Origin: Anaeramoeba ignava
Taxonomy: Eukaryota > Metamonada > Anaeramoebidae
NCBI GenBank assembly: GCA_028826165.1
Contig: JAPDFW010000127.1
Coordinates: 25,001-89,000, forward strand
Direction of reading: 5' to 3'
Length of the DNA: 64,000 nucleotides
Position numbers and translations under genes: made by a program. Position 1 is the first letter of the stretch, and the number at the start of each line of letters is the position of its first letter. The notes below the pieces were generated by a model. It was not told where the DNA came from and made no database searches. It saw only the letters and a program-made list of their open reading frames with translations. Positions 1-15,153 of this stretch are shown piece by piece.

Positions 1-1
1 A

Positions 2-385
2 AACACATTAAGATTCAAAAAAAGGAATAATTCACAAGCTAAATTTTATAAAAATCAACCTATTCAAGAAATATTAGATATTTGCAAATTACATCATCCA
101 GAATATCTTGTAGGATGGACAGAATCAACTTGGATTAATAAACTAAATGGGATTCTTCCAAAAAAAGTTCGAGTTGATAGAAGAATTTTCAAATTTATTG
201 TTCAAAACACAAGATATAAATCCAAAAATCTAAAAAGTAAAAAAAATAAGAGAATTTATGATAGAAGAAATATTATTAAAAGATTTTTCCGTAAAGCAAT
301 GAAAATGGAATATTGCAAAAAAAATAACCATCACAACCAAGATCTTATTTTCATTGATCCAAACTCAAAAAAAAAGGATAAATAA
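2..385 (+). CDS. C-terminal part of an unrecognised protein (gene enters from left edge)
   Basis: The frame starting at base 2 is open for 127 codons up to a TAA at 383-385, with no ATG suited as a start, so it reads as the last exon, or part of it, of a gene beginning outside the window. The product is basic, with several Lys/Arg clusters and a WTESTWINKL segment. I do not recognise the family. Codon use (A/T-ending) fits the neighbouring genes. The function is unknown and only the reading frame is supported. Confidence 0.55.
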   Translation, partial: NTLRFKKRNNSQAKFYKNQPIQEILDICKLHHPEYLVGWTESTWINKLNGILPKKVRVDRRIFKFIVQNTRYKSKNLKSKKNKRIYDRRNIIKRFFRKAMKMEYCKKNNHHNQDLIFIDPNSKKKDK

Positions 386-430
386 ATTAATCCAAAAATT
401 TTAATTTTAATTTTAATTTTAATTTTAATT

Positions 431-2213
431 TTAATTTTCGTTTTGATTAATAAATTGGTTAATTAATAAATCTAATAAATTTGGATGTGTTTGATTTAAT
501 TGAAAATAGTCAATTCCTGTTTTAATTTCATCAATAATTTCTTCTGTAATTTGAATTTCTTCTTGGATTTCATTTGAATAAATCCAATATTCTAATATTT
601 GAAACGATTCATCACTTAATTCACTATAATCTGTAACTTTATTGGATGTATCTTCAGTTACAGATAAAAACATTCCTCGATATAATTCACTTCTCATTAT
701 TAATATTAATTTGGGAAATTTAATTTGGTTTTCATTTCTTTCAATTATAAAATCTTTTTCATTTTCATTTAAATAAATGCTTTTTATTGTTTCTTCAATT
801 TTTTCATTTGAATTTACAATTTCTTTAATTTCTGAATATAATATTGGATTTATTGTGAAATTGTTTGAATAAATCATTTCAAATATTTGATTTGCTTCTT
901 GGATTGATTTTTTTGAAATAATTTTTTGAAGTCTCTCAATTTGATATTCATAATGATTTAATCTATATTTCAATATTAATTTATGAGCTTCAATTATTTC
1001 TTCATTTTGAGCTTTAAATGAAATGTTGCAAAATTCTTTTCTTTGATAAAGCTTAATCAAATCTTCTTCGAGATTGGAAAAACGGAGGAGGAGAATAATA
1101 AAGAAATGATTTCTTTTCTCCACAAAAAACATGATAATTAGAAATATCATCTTTAAATCTTAATTCAGGAAGTTCAATTTGAATTGGAATAAATTGCTTT
1201 TCTCGATTTCCATTTCCTAATTGGCCATAAGGATTACTTCCGAATCCTATCATTCTCCCCTTTTCTGTTAAAATCAAGGTATGAAGATTGCCAACAAAAA
1301 ACTCACGAATATTATCATTTTCAAATAAAGGTGATTTGATTTCAGTGAATTTATAAGTAACTTGATATCTGCCAAGCCCATTAAATTCATTGAATCCACA
1401 CGAGTAAAGTTTTGTTTTTGGATTTTGGTTCTCATCTTCATCCTCAATCAACATTAATGAATGTAAATTTCCCATTTGAATATCAATTATTTTGCCTTTT
1501 GGAAGGTTTTTGATTTGAGTAAAATTGATGATGCTTGTGGGTTCATTTCTCGATTCTATTAACCCGAGTTGACCAAAAAGATTATTTCCGCAACTAAATA
1601 ATTCTTCGTTTGAATCCAAAAGAAAAACGGAATAAGAAAAAGTATTTGTGAAAACTCTTGTTATATTGCTCATCATAAAAATTGGCTTTTTTGCTGTTTT
1701 TGGATCTTCAAAACCAAATTGGGCATGAGAATTTAAACCGATTCCGTAAACATTTTGATTTGAAGTTAGTAAGAAAATTGATTCTGCACCAGAAACTACA
1801 TCTTCAATTATTCTGTCATTTGGGTCTTCAATTAGTGATGAAATTTTGATAAATTCATTTGGATTTTTTCGATTGATATATTTTCCTTTTGCAAATACTT
1901 TTCCTTTTGAAGTTAAAACGGCCTCATTATCAGAACCAAGAGTTACTTTTTCAATATTTTCAATTTGGATTTTTTCAGGATTTTGATTTGAATCATTTTC
2001 TGTATATTTTATTGCTTTTCCGTTTTGAAAAAGGAAAATTGTTGTGGTTTGATTTGCTGAGATTTGTTTAATTCGTTTAATTTCATTTTCATTTTCATTT
2101 TCAATTAGATTTAGATTTGGAAAATTAAATTTAATTGGTCTTGTTATTTGGTATGGTTCATTTACGAAAAGTTTTGGAAATTCATTTTTACCGAAATATA
2201 AAATTTCATCCAT
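431..2213 (-). CDS. RCC1-repeat plus BTB domain protein, reading frame broken once
   Basis: From ATG at 2211-2213 the frame encodes RCC1-type propeller repeats (motifs such as FSCGNNLFGQLG and IGFGSNPYGQLGNGN) and stops at 1053. A second frame (about 1100 to 431) continues with a BTB-like region beginning FSNLEEDLIKL. The neighbouring paralog at 2264-4022 keeps this junction in frame. By hand alignment this copy carries one extra base near 1076-1086 (GGA triplets beside a run of A on the plus strand). RCC1-BTB proteins usually combine a seven-bladed propeller with a BTB dimerisation domain and often act as Cullin-3 adaptors; that role is family knowledge only. The break could be a sequencing indel or real decay. 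No GT-AG intron bridges it. Confidence 0.8.
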
Positions 2214-2263
2214 TTTTGAAAAAAAGGAAAAAAATGAAAACAAAAAAAAAAAGGAAAAAAAAA

Positions 2264-4022
2264 TTATTTCCTTTTTCTCTTTATTTTTTGATTATTAAAT
2301 TTTTTAATTAATAAATCTAATAAATTTGGATTTGTTTGATTTAATTGAAAATAATCAATTCCTCTTTTAAGTTCATTGATTATTTCTTGTGTAATTTGAA
2401 TTCTTTTTTTAATTTGATTTGAATAAATCCAATATTCAAAAATTTGGAATGATTTATTACTTAATTCACTATAATCTGTAACTTTATTGGATTTATCATT
2501 TGTTACAGATAAAAACATTCCTCGATATAATTCACTTCTCATTATTAATATTAATTTGGGAAATTTAATTTGATTTTCTTTTCTTTCAATTATAAAATCT
2601 TTTTCATTTTCATTTAAATAAATGCTTTTCATTGTTTCATTTATTCGTTCTTCATTTATAATTTCTTTAATTTCAGAATATAATTTTGAGTTTATGATTA
2701 TGTTTGAATAAATCATTTCAAATATTTGATTTGATTCTTGAACTGATTTTTTTGAAATAATTTTTTGAAGTTTTTCAATTTTGATTTTGATCTTTTAATC
2801 TATATTTCAATATTAATTTATGAGCTTCAATTATTTCTTCATTTTGAGCTTTAAATGAAATATCACAAAATTCTTTTCTTCTAAATAGTTTTATCAAATC
2901 TTCTTCAAGATTGGAAAAAGAAGGAGAAGAATAATAAAGAAATGAATTGTGAAATCCACAACAAATATGATAATTAGAAATATTAGACGATATTTCTGGA
3001 ATTTTAATCTGAATTGGTTTTGGTTGATCTCTTGTATTTCCAATTCCTAGCTGGCCATGACTATTCCATCCGAATCCGATGAGCTTTCCGTTTGCGGTTA
3101 AAACCAAAGTATGATTCCATCCAACAGAAAAATCAAGAATATTATCATTTTTAAATAGAGGTGATTTGATTCCAGTAAATTCAGAAGTATTTTTCTTTTT
3201 GCCTAGACCTGTATATTCATAATTCCCGCATGAATAAAGTTTTCTCGTTCCTTTTTGCTCGATTAACATGATTGTGTGATAAAATCCTGATTGAATATCG
3301 ATTATTTTGCCTTTTGGGATATTTTGTATTTTGGTTAATTTTTTAACTTCTTTTTCTTTAATTTTGCCCAATCCAAGTTGGCTATAATCGTTATTTCCGC
3401 AAACAAATAATTCTTGATTTGAATTGAGAAGAAAAACATGATTTGCAAATTTCCCTGAAAATATTTTAGAAACATTTTTCATCATTAAAATTGGATTATT
3501 AAAAACTTGTTGAGAATCAAAACCAATTTGACCGAAAATATTTGAACCAATTCCATAAGCATTTTGATTTGAAGTTAGTAAATAAATTGAAATTTGACCG
3601 CAAACAATGTCTTGAATTATTATCTCATTTGGGTCTTCGATTGAATCTGATAAATTATTAAAAATATCGGGATTTTTTGTATTGACATATTTTCCTTTTG
3701 CAAATGCTTTTCCTTCTTTTGTTAAAATTGCTAAATGAAAAGCGCCAACCGACACTTTTTGGATATTTTCAATTTCGATTTTTTGAGGTTTTGGTAAATT
3801 TTGTGAATATTCTATTGCTTGATAATTTTGTTCATGAATTATTATTACAAAATTCGTGATTATTATTTTCTCAATTTCAGTTGTTTGATGGAAATTATTT
3901 AACTGAATTGGTTTGATTATATTTGGATGATAATCGTATATCATCATAAATGCAAAATTATTTTCTCCAAAAAACCAAATATCATTATTTTGTTTTTTAT
4001 TTTGTTTTTGATAATTTTGCAT
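2264..4022 (-). CDS. RCC1-repeat plus BTB domain protein, second paralog, frame broken once
   Basis: ATG at 4020-4022 opens a 415-codon frame with RCC1 repeats (IGFGWNSHGQLGIGN, FVCGNNDYSQLG) running straight into the start of a BTB domain (NLEEDLIKLFRRKEFCDISF). It stops at 2775. The rest of the BTB region (FEMIYSN to the TAA at 2264) is in another frame. Against the paralog at 431-2213 about two bases are missing within 2778-2796, in a GATTTTGATT-type repeat. The two genes are head-to-tail with only about 50 bases between them, so they are recent tandem duplicates, yet their frame breaks lie at different places. Biochemical role is inferred from family only. Confidence 0.8.
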
Positions 4023-4161
4023 TTTAGATCAATTTAAAATTTTAAATTAAAAAAAAAAGAAAAAATAAAAAATAAAAAAATTAATTACGTTTCAATTAAA
4101 ATTTTTTTTTTATTGATCATTTTTTCATTTTTTTCTTCTTTTCTTTTTCTTTAATTTGCAA

Positions 4162-5707
4162 ATGTTTTCACAATTTATTCTTTTATTATCTTTATTCAGT
4201 TTAATTTTTTCTTGCAGGTTTTTAATTTATTTTTAATTTGTTTTTAATTTGTTTTTTGATTAATTCAAAAAAAACAAAAACAAAAACCAAAAAAAAGCAA
4301 AAAAAAAAAAAAATTTAAATAAAAAAAAAATAATAATAAATTTATAAATAAATAGTGAATATTCTTCATGTACATCATGTGTTGATGACTGGGACTGTTA
4401 TTGGTGTGAAGATGATGATTCTTGTTACGGTTCCACGTAAAATAAAAAAAACAAAATAATTAAAAAAATTTATTTAATAATTTAAAAAAATTAATTAACA
4501 AAATAATTTAATAAAAATAACAAAATAATTTCAGTTACTATTATTCGTGCAGTAATTGGGATTATTCAAGGAGTGATTGTCCTGGTTATGTTGGAATGGT
4601 AATCAATTAAAATTAAAATTAAAATTAAATTAAAAATTAAAATTAAAATTAAAATCAAAATCAAAATTAAAATTAAAATCAAAATCAAAATTAAAATTTA
4701 AAATTAAAATCAAAATTTAAAATTAAAATTAAAATTAAAATTAAAATTAAAATCAAAATTAAAATTAAAATTAAAATCAAAATTAAAATCAAAATTAAAA
4801 TCAAAATTAAAATTAAAATCAAAATTAAAATTAAAATTAAAATTAAAATTAAAATTAAAATTAAAATTAAAATTAAAATTAAAATTCAAAAATCAAAATC
4901 AAAATCAAAATCAAAATCAAAATTAAAATCAAAATCAAAAATTAAAATTAAAATTAAAATCAAAATTAAAATTAAAATTAAAATCAAAATTAAAATTAAA
5001 ATCAAAATCAAAATTAAAATCAAAATTAAAATTAAAATTAAAATTAAAATCAAAATCAAAATTAAAATTAAAATTAAAATTAATATTTAAAATTAAAATT
5101 TAAATTAAAATTAAAATTAAAATTAAAATCAAAATTAAAATCAAAATTAAAATCAAAATAAAAATTAAAATTAAAATTAAAATTAAAATTAAAATTAAAA
5201 TTAAAATCAAAATCAAAATCAAAAATCAAAATTAAAATCAAAATCAAAATTAAAATCAAAAAATTGGTTCTTTTTAATTTTAGGTTGTTGGATCTGTTAT
5301 TGCATCAATCGTTTTTATTCTTCTTGTAGTTTGGTGTTGTGTTTGGTATAGCAGAAGAGTAAATAATCCAAAAAGCAACAAAGAAAATTTTAAATTCAAA
5401 TCAAAATGAATTTTAATTTTAATTTTAATTTTAATTTTGATTTAAACAGCAAAGAAGAATTAGAGTTTATGTTTCTCAAACAAGTGATATTAAACAACCA
5501 TTAGCAAAAGAAGAACCAAATCAAACAGGATTCAATATGCCAAATCAAAATTATCAACCAATGTATCAACCAAATGTTCAACCAACTTTCCAACCAAATT
5601 ATCAATATAATACTCAACCTAATTTTCAACCTAATTATCAACCTAATTTTCAACCTAATTATCAACCTAATGTTTTTTCTCCAAATTTAAATTCTCAAAA
5701 TAATTGA
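4162..5707 (+). CDS. Small PSI-like, single-pass membrane protein A (five exons)
   Basis: Exons by eye: 4162-4217, 4356-4436, 4535-4598, 5284-5358, 5450-5707; all junctions are GT-AG and phases fit, giving 177 residues. Exon 1 is a hydrophobic signal peptide (MFSQFILLLSLFSLIFSC). Exons 2-3 form a Cys-rich ectodomain (CTSC, WDCYWC, SCSNWD, DCPGY) resembling a PSI module. Exon 4 is one transmembrane helix ending in Cys/Arg. Exon 5 is a cytosolic tail of YQPNFQPN-type repeats. The order signal, PSI, TM, tail recalls the PTTG1IP family, though the resemblance is architectural and unsearched. Intron 3 is filled with an AT-rich hexamer repeat. A tandem copy follows at 5955. Confidence 0.85.
4604..5278. 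repeat. AAAATT/AAAATC hexamer array inside an intron
   Basis: Almost all of intron 3 of membrane-protein gene A is a degenerate AAAATT hexamer array with AAAATC variants. The homologous intron of the next gene is about 110 bases, so the array grew after duplication. Confidence 0.9.
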
Positions 5708-5954
5708 TCAAAACTTTTTTTACTCAAAATTTTTACTCAAAATTTTTCCATTTTCTTTTTCCATTTTTTCTTTCAAATTCCTTTTTATTTTCTTTTTCCA
5801 TTTCATTTTGGATTAAATTGATTTCAATCTTTTTTTTAATTTTAATTTTTTAATTTAAAAAAAACAAGAAAAAATAAAAAAAAATTTAATTACGTTTTAA
5901 ATTAAAAATTTTTTTTTGTTGATCATTTTTTTCATTTTTTTCATTTATTTGGAA

Positions 5955-7244
5955 ATGCTTTTACAATTTATTCTTTTATTATCTTTATTCAGTTTAATTT
6001 TTACTTGCAGGTTTTTAATTTATTTTTAATTTGTTTTTAATTTGTTTTTAATTTATTTTTGATTAATTCAAAAAAAAAAGCAAAAATTGATTTAAAAAAT
6101 TAATTGAAAATAAAAAATAAATAATAAATTTACAAATAAATAGTCAATATTCTTCATGTACATCATGTGTTGGTGACGTGAGTTGTTATTGGTGTGAAGA
6201 TGATGATACTTGTTATAATTCAGAGTAAAATCCAATTAATTTAAAATCCAATTAATTTAAAATCCAATTAATTTAAAAAATTTATTTAATTTAAAAAATT
6301 TAGTTGGGAATATTCATGTAGTAATTGGGATTATTCAAAAGGAGGTTGTCCTGGTTATATTGCAACTGTAATTCAAATTAAAATTAAAATCAAAATTAAA
6401 ATCAAAATTAAAATCAAAATTAAAAATTAAAATTAAAATTAAAATTAAAATCAAAATTAATTTTAAAATTAATTTTAGGTTGTTGGATCAGTTATTGGAA
6501 CAATTGTTGTTGTTACAATAATAATTTGGTGTTGTATATTTTGCACCAGAAGAGTAAAAATCAAAATTAAAATTGAAATTAAAATTAAAATTAAAATTAA
6601 AATTAAAATTAAAATTAAAATCAAAATTGAAATTAAAATTCAAATAAAAATTAAAATTGAAATTAAAATTAAAATTCAAATTAAAATTAAAATTAAAATT
6701 CAAATTAAAATTAAAATTAAAATTAAAATTAAAATTAAAATCAAAAATAAAATCAAAATTAAAATTCAAAAATCAAAATCAAAATCAAAATCAAAATTAA
6801 AATCAAAATCAAAATTATTAGCAAAGAAGACTTCGAATGTATGCATTGAACAAAAACAGCCTAGAAAAAACACCATTAGCACAACAAGATAGAATAAATC
6901 AAACACCATATATTCCAATTCAACCAAATTATCAATCAAATTATCAATCAAATTTGGATTCAAATTTCCAACCTAATTTCCAACCTAATTTCCAACCAAA
7001 TTATCAACCAAATTTCCAACCAAATTTCCAACCAAATTTTCAACCAAATTTCCAACCTAATTTCCAACCAATTTATGAACCAAATCAATTAAATCAACCA
7101 AATCAACCAATTTATGAACCAAATCAATTAAATCAACCAAATCAACCAATTTATGAACAAAATCAATTAAATCAACCAAATCAACCAATTTATGAAGGTC
7201 CTTATAATCCTTTTAAACCAAATGAAGATTCTCAAAAAAATTAA
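5955..7244 (+). CDS. Small PSI-like, single-pass membrane protein B (five exons, tandem paralog)
   Basis: Exons 5955-6010, 6144-6224, 6304-6367, 6479-6553 and 6822-7244 give 232 residues. The first four exons have exactly the same lengths (56, 81, 64, 75) and phases as gene A, which supports both models. It has a signal peptide (MLLQFILLLSLFSLIFTC), the same Cys spacing (CTSC, SCYWC, SCSNWD, GCPGY), a TM segment rich in Val/Ile and a longer tail. The tail is made of QPNFQPN units followed by three NQPIYEPNQLNQP-like units, a possible display of Pro/Tyr motifs for adaptor proteins (inference). Intron 4 holds the AT hexamer repeat here. Confidence 0.85.
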
Positions 7245-7588
7245 ACATTTTCTTTTAAATTTTTTCATTTTCTTTTGAATTTTTTGATTGAATTTTTTTT
7301 GAATTTTTTGAATTTAGTTTCTTTTCTTAATAAAAAAAAAATTCCAGTTTTTAAAATGAAAAAAAATTTTTATCCGAATTCTAATTTTGTTTTAAAAAAA
7401 GAAAAGAAAAGAAAAAGAAAAGAAAAGAAAAGGAATGATTGATTTTTGATTTTTGATTTTTGATTTTTGATTTTTGATTGATTTTTGATTTTTGATTTTT
7501 GATTGATTTTGATTTTTGATTTTTGATTGAATTTTGATTTTTGATTGAATTTTTCAATTAAAAAAATTAAAAAAGAAATTTAATTGAA
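7245..7588. repeat. Convergent intergenic space with GATTTTT-type repeats
   Basis: The gap between two convergent stop codons holds A/T runs and, at about 7436-7560, a simple array of TGATTTT units. No gene or RNA was seen. Confidence 0.7.
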
Positions 7589-12146
<4,558 letters not shown>

Positions 12147-12286
12147 TTAAAATTATAAAAATTATAAAATTAAAAATTATTTTAATTTAATTTTTGATAT
12201 TTCAATTTTTTTGAAAAGAAAAAAATGAAAAAAAAAATTTGAAAAAAAAAAAAATTTTTTTTCTTGTTTTGTTTTAGTTTTCTTTC

Positions 12287-13149
12287 TCATTTTAAAGTAA
12301 TTTTTGTTGAAATATCCTTATCTAATTTTGTTAGATATTGTAAACGAATAATATTTTTTTTAGCTTGATTAAAATTTTTTTGATTAAAATTTTGAATCAA
12401 ATTTTGTTCCACTTTTTTAATTTCAAGAGAATTTTCATCTTTGATTTTTTTCAATTCTTCTTGGCTCGTCATATTTTCAATTTCCTCTCTTTTCTCCATA
12501 ATTTCCATTAGCAAAGCTGGGTCTTTCTCTGTGTATTCATCGAAATTAAAGCCATTAAGATGAAGTAAATATCTTGCTCTCAAATTAAAATTTTTCAAAA
12601 TATAATAAGCTTGATTAATTCTAGAAGAATGCTCAGATGAATATTCTTGTTCTTGAGATGATTTTGAAAAGAATTTATCGGGATGAAGCATCTTTTGTAG
12701 TTCCTCATATTTATCTTCAAGTTGTTTTAAATCAATATCAATTTTTTTTTCTAATCCAAAAATTTCAAAATGATCTTGTTTAAACGGTTCTTGTAATTTA
12801 TAACATTTTTGACAAAATAATGTATTGTGATCCTTTCTGTATTTACAATTCCAACAACAATTATCTGACTCACAACATGGTTTTGTTGGGCAATCTTCGC
12901 ATTTATTTGGATCTAAAAATTTCTTTTTGATATTTTAAATGTTCTTTTTAAAATTTTAACTTGTTTTTTTATTATTGAATTTTCTTCATTTATTTCTATT
13001 TTTTTATTTATTTTCTTATTTGTATTGTTTTGTATTGTAAATGCTATTGTTTTAATTGCAGTTTTTGATAAATGATTTTGTAAATGTTTAAATGTTGAAT
13101 TTTGAATATTTGAAAATTTATTCAAAGAATTAAAAGGAATCATCATCAT
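12287..13149 (-). CDS. HSCB: HscB/Jac1-type J-domain co-chaperone of Fe-S cluster assembly
   Basis: Exon 2 (12912-12287) encodes the whole mature protein: an N-terminal four-Cys motif (CWNCKYR then FCQKCYKLQEP) as in animal HSCB, a J-domain with the HPD motif (KMLHPDKFF), and the C-terminal helical domain (EKREEIENM). HscB brings the scaffold IscU to the Hsp70 partner in the organelle. Exon 1 (13149-12961) supplies a Ser/Asn/Lys-rich targeting region. The only GT donor there is in phase 0, but exon 2 needs one extra base. One base may be missing from the adjacent A-run, or the splice differs. A second Cys cluster (CEDCP, KPCC, DNCC) precedes the four-Cys motif. It lies 140 bases upstream of CPN60 on the same strand. 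Confidence 0.85.
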
Positions 13150-13257
13150 TTTTTTGTTTTTAAATTGAAAAAAAAAAATGAAAAAAAAAATTTAAAAAAA
13201 AAATAAATTTTTTTAACTAAAAAAAATAAACAAAAAAACAAAATAAATTCTTTTTCT

Positions 13258-15043
13258 TTAACAACAATTTTCTTTCTTTTTTTCTTTTTCATTATTTTGT
13301 ACAATTTGAAAATGAATTTCTTGTTCTTTTTGATTTAAATTTTCATTAGATAATCTAAAATTAAAATTTAAAATTAAAATTAAAATTCAAATTAAAATTA
13401 AAATTAAAATTTAAATTAAAATTTACTTATTAAATTGTTCAAAACCAAGAAGTTCAAAAGCTTCTTTAATATTTTCTCCAGTTTTTGCACTTACTTCAAT
13501 AAATCCACTATTATAAGAATCAGCTAAATCCTTTTTAAAACAAAAAAATAATAATCAAAATTTTAAAATTAAAATTAAAATCGGATAAAAATTTTTGTTT
13601 AATTTACTTTTCCTTGTTGATATGTAATAACTCTATGTTTTTCTTGATCTTTTTTATTTCCTACTAATAATTTAGATATTTCTTTTGGTGCATATGTTTC
13701 AGCTTCATTAAACCAATATACTACTTGTTCAAAACTTTTTTCATTTGTTATATCATAAACAATCATAATAGCATGACTTCCTCTATAATATGAATTAATA
13801 ATAGTTCTAAATTGTTCTTGACCTAATTTTATTTCAATTTATTATATTTATAAATTAATTTTATATTTTGATTTTAAAAATTGAAGTTGTAATCTTCTTT
13901 GCTTTAAATTTAAAAAAGTTTTCAAAATTTAAAATAAATCAAATTTACCTGCTGTATCCCACTAAATAAAATTAAAATTAAAATTAGAATTAAAATTAAA
14001 ATTAAAATTAAAATTAAAATTAAAATTAAAATTAAAATTAAAATTAAAATTAAAATTAAAATTAGAATTAAAATTAAAATTAAAATTAGAATTAAAATTA
14101 AAATTAGAATTAAAATTAGAATTAAAATTAAAATTAAAATCAAAATTAAAATTATAATTAAAATTAAAATTAAAATTAAAATTAAAATTAGAATTAGAAT
14201 TAGAATTAAAATTAGAATTATAATTAAAATTAAAATTAAAATTAAAATTAGAATTAAAATTAGAATTAGAATTAAAATTAAAATTAGAATTATAATTATA
14301 ATTAGAATTAGAATTATAATTAGAATTAGAATTAGAATTAAAATTAAAATTAAAATTAGAATTAGAATTAAAATTAAAATTAAAATTAAAATTAAAATTA
14401 AAATTAAAATTAAAATCAAAATTATAATTAAAATTAAAATTAAAATTAAAATTAAAATTAAAATTAAAATTAAAATTAAAATTAAAATTAGAATTAAAAT
14501 TAGAATTATAATTAAATTAAAATTAAAATTAGAATTAAAATTAGAATTAAAATTAGAATTAGAATTAAAATTAAAATTAAAATCAAAATTAAAATTAAAA
14601 TTAAAATTAAAATTAAAATTAAAATTAAAATTAGAATTAGAATTAAAATTTAAATTAAAATTAGAATTAAAATAAAAATTAGAATTAAAATTAGAATTAA
14701 AATCAAAAATAAAATTAAAAATAAAATTAAAATTAAAATTAAAATTAAAATTAAAATTAAAATTAAAATTAGAATTAGAATTAGAATTAAATTAGAATTA
14801 AAATTAAAATTAAAATTAATATTAAAATTAATATTAAAATTAAACAAAACAAACAATTTGTAAACCAAAATGTCTTCCATTTTTTTGAACAGAAACATAT
14901 CTAAAATCAACACCAACTGTAGCTTCAACAGAATCAATAAATTTATTATCACAATAACGAATCATAATACTACTTTTTCCAGTCATACTATCTCCAATAA
15001 TTAATTGTTTAATAATAAATGTACTAACAGAATTATTATTCAT
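13258..15043 (-). CDS. Rab family small GTPase, Rab1/Rab8-like (five exons)
   Basis: Exons 15043-14855, 13961-13949 (13 bases), 13822-13608, 13530-13427 and 13354-13258 join in phase to 205 residues. G boxes: P-loop GDSMTGKSS, switch I with ATVGVDF, switch [13 protein letters not shown] split around the 13-base exon, NKKD, and SAK. The C-terminus ends KKENCC, a double-Cys geranylgeranylation signal. The protein should cycle on membranes and direct vesicle transport; RTIINSYYRG recalls the Rab1/8/10 group, but the subfamily is uncertain. Intron 1 is about 890 bases of AT hexamers. The start is the first ATG, directly before the beta-1 strand. Confidence 0.92.
13966..14850. repeat. AAAATT/GAATTA hexamer array in Rab intron 1
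   Basis: A continuous degenerate hexamer array makes up nearly the whole first intron of the Rab gene. Long apparent Ile/Leu ORFs across it are artefacts of the repeat. Confidence 0.92.
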
Positions 15044-15153
15044 TTTTTTAAAAAGAAAAAAGAAAAAAAGAAAAATGAAAAAAAAATATTTTTGAAATTT
15101 TTTAATTTCATTTTTTTCCCATTTTTATTCCCTTTTTTTTTATTAAGAATTAA

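Noticed and set aside
6488-6769. Minus-strand ORF of Asn/Phe repeats
   Set aside because: It lies over the TM exon and a repeat-filled intron of membrane-protein gene B; composition follows the hexamer repeat.
13922-14419. 165-residue Ile/Leu ORF
   Set aside because: It is a translation of the AT hexamer in Rab intron 1, including the 13-base exon on the same strand in another frame; no protein signal.
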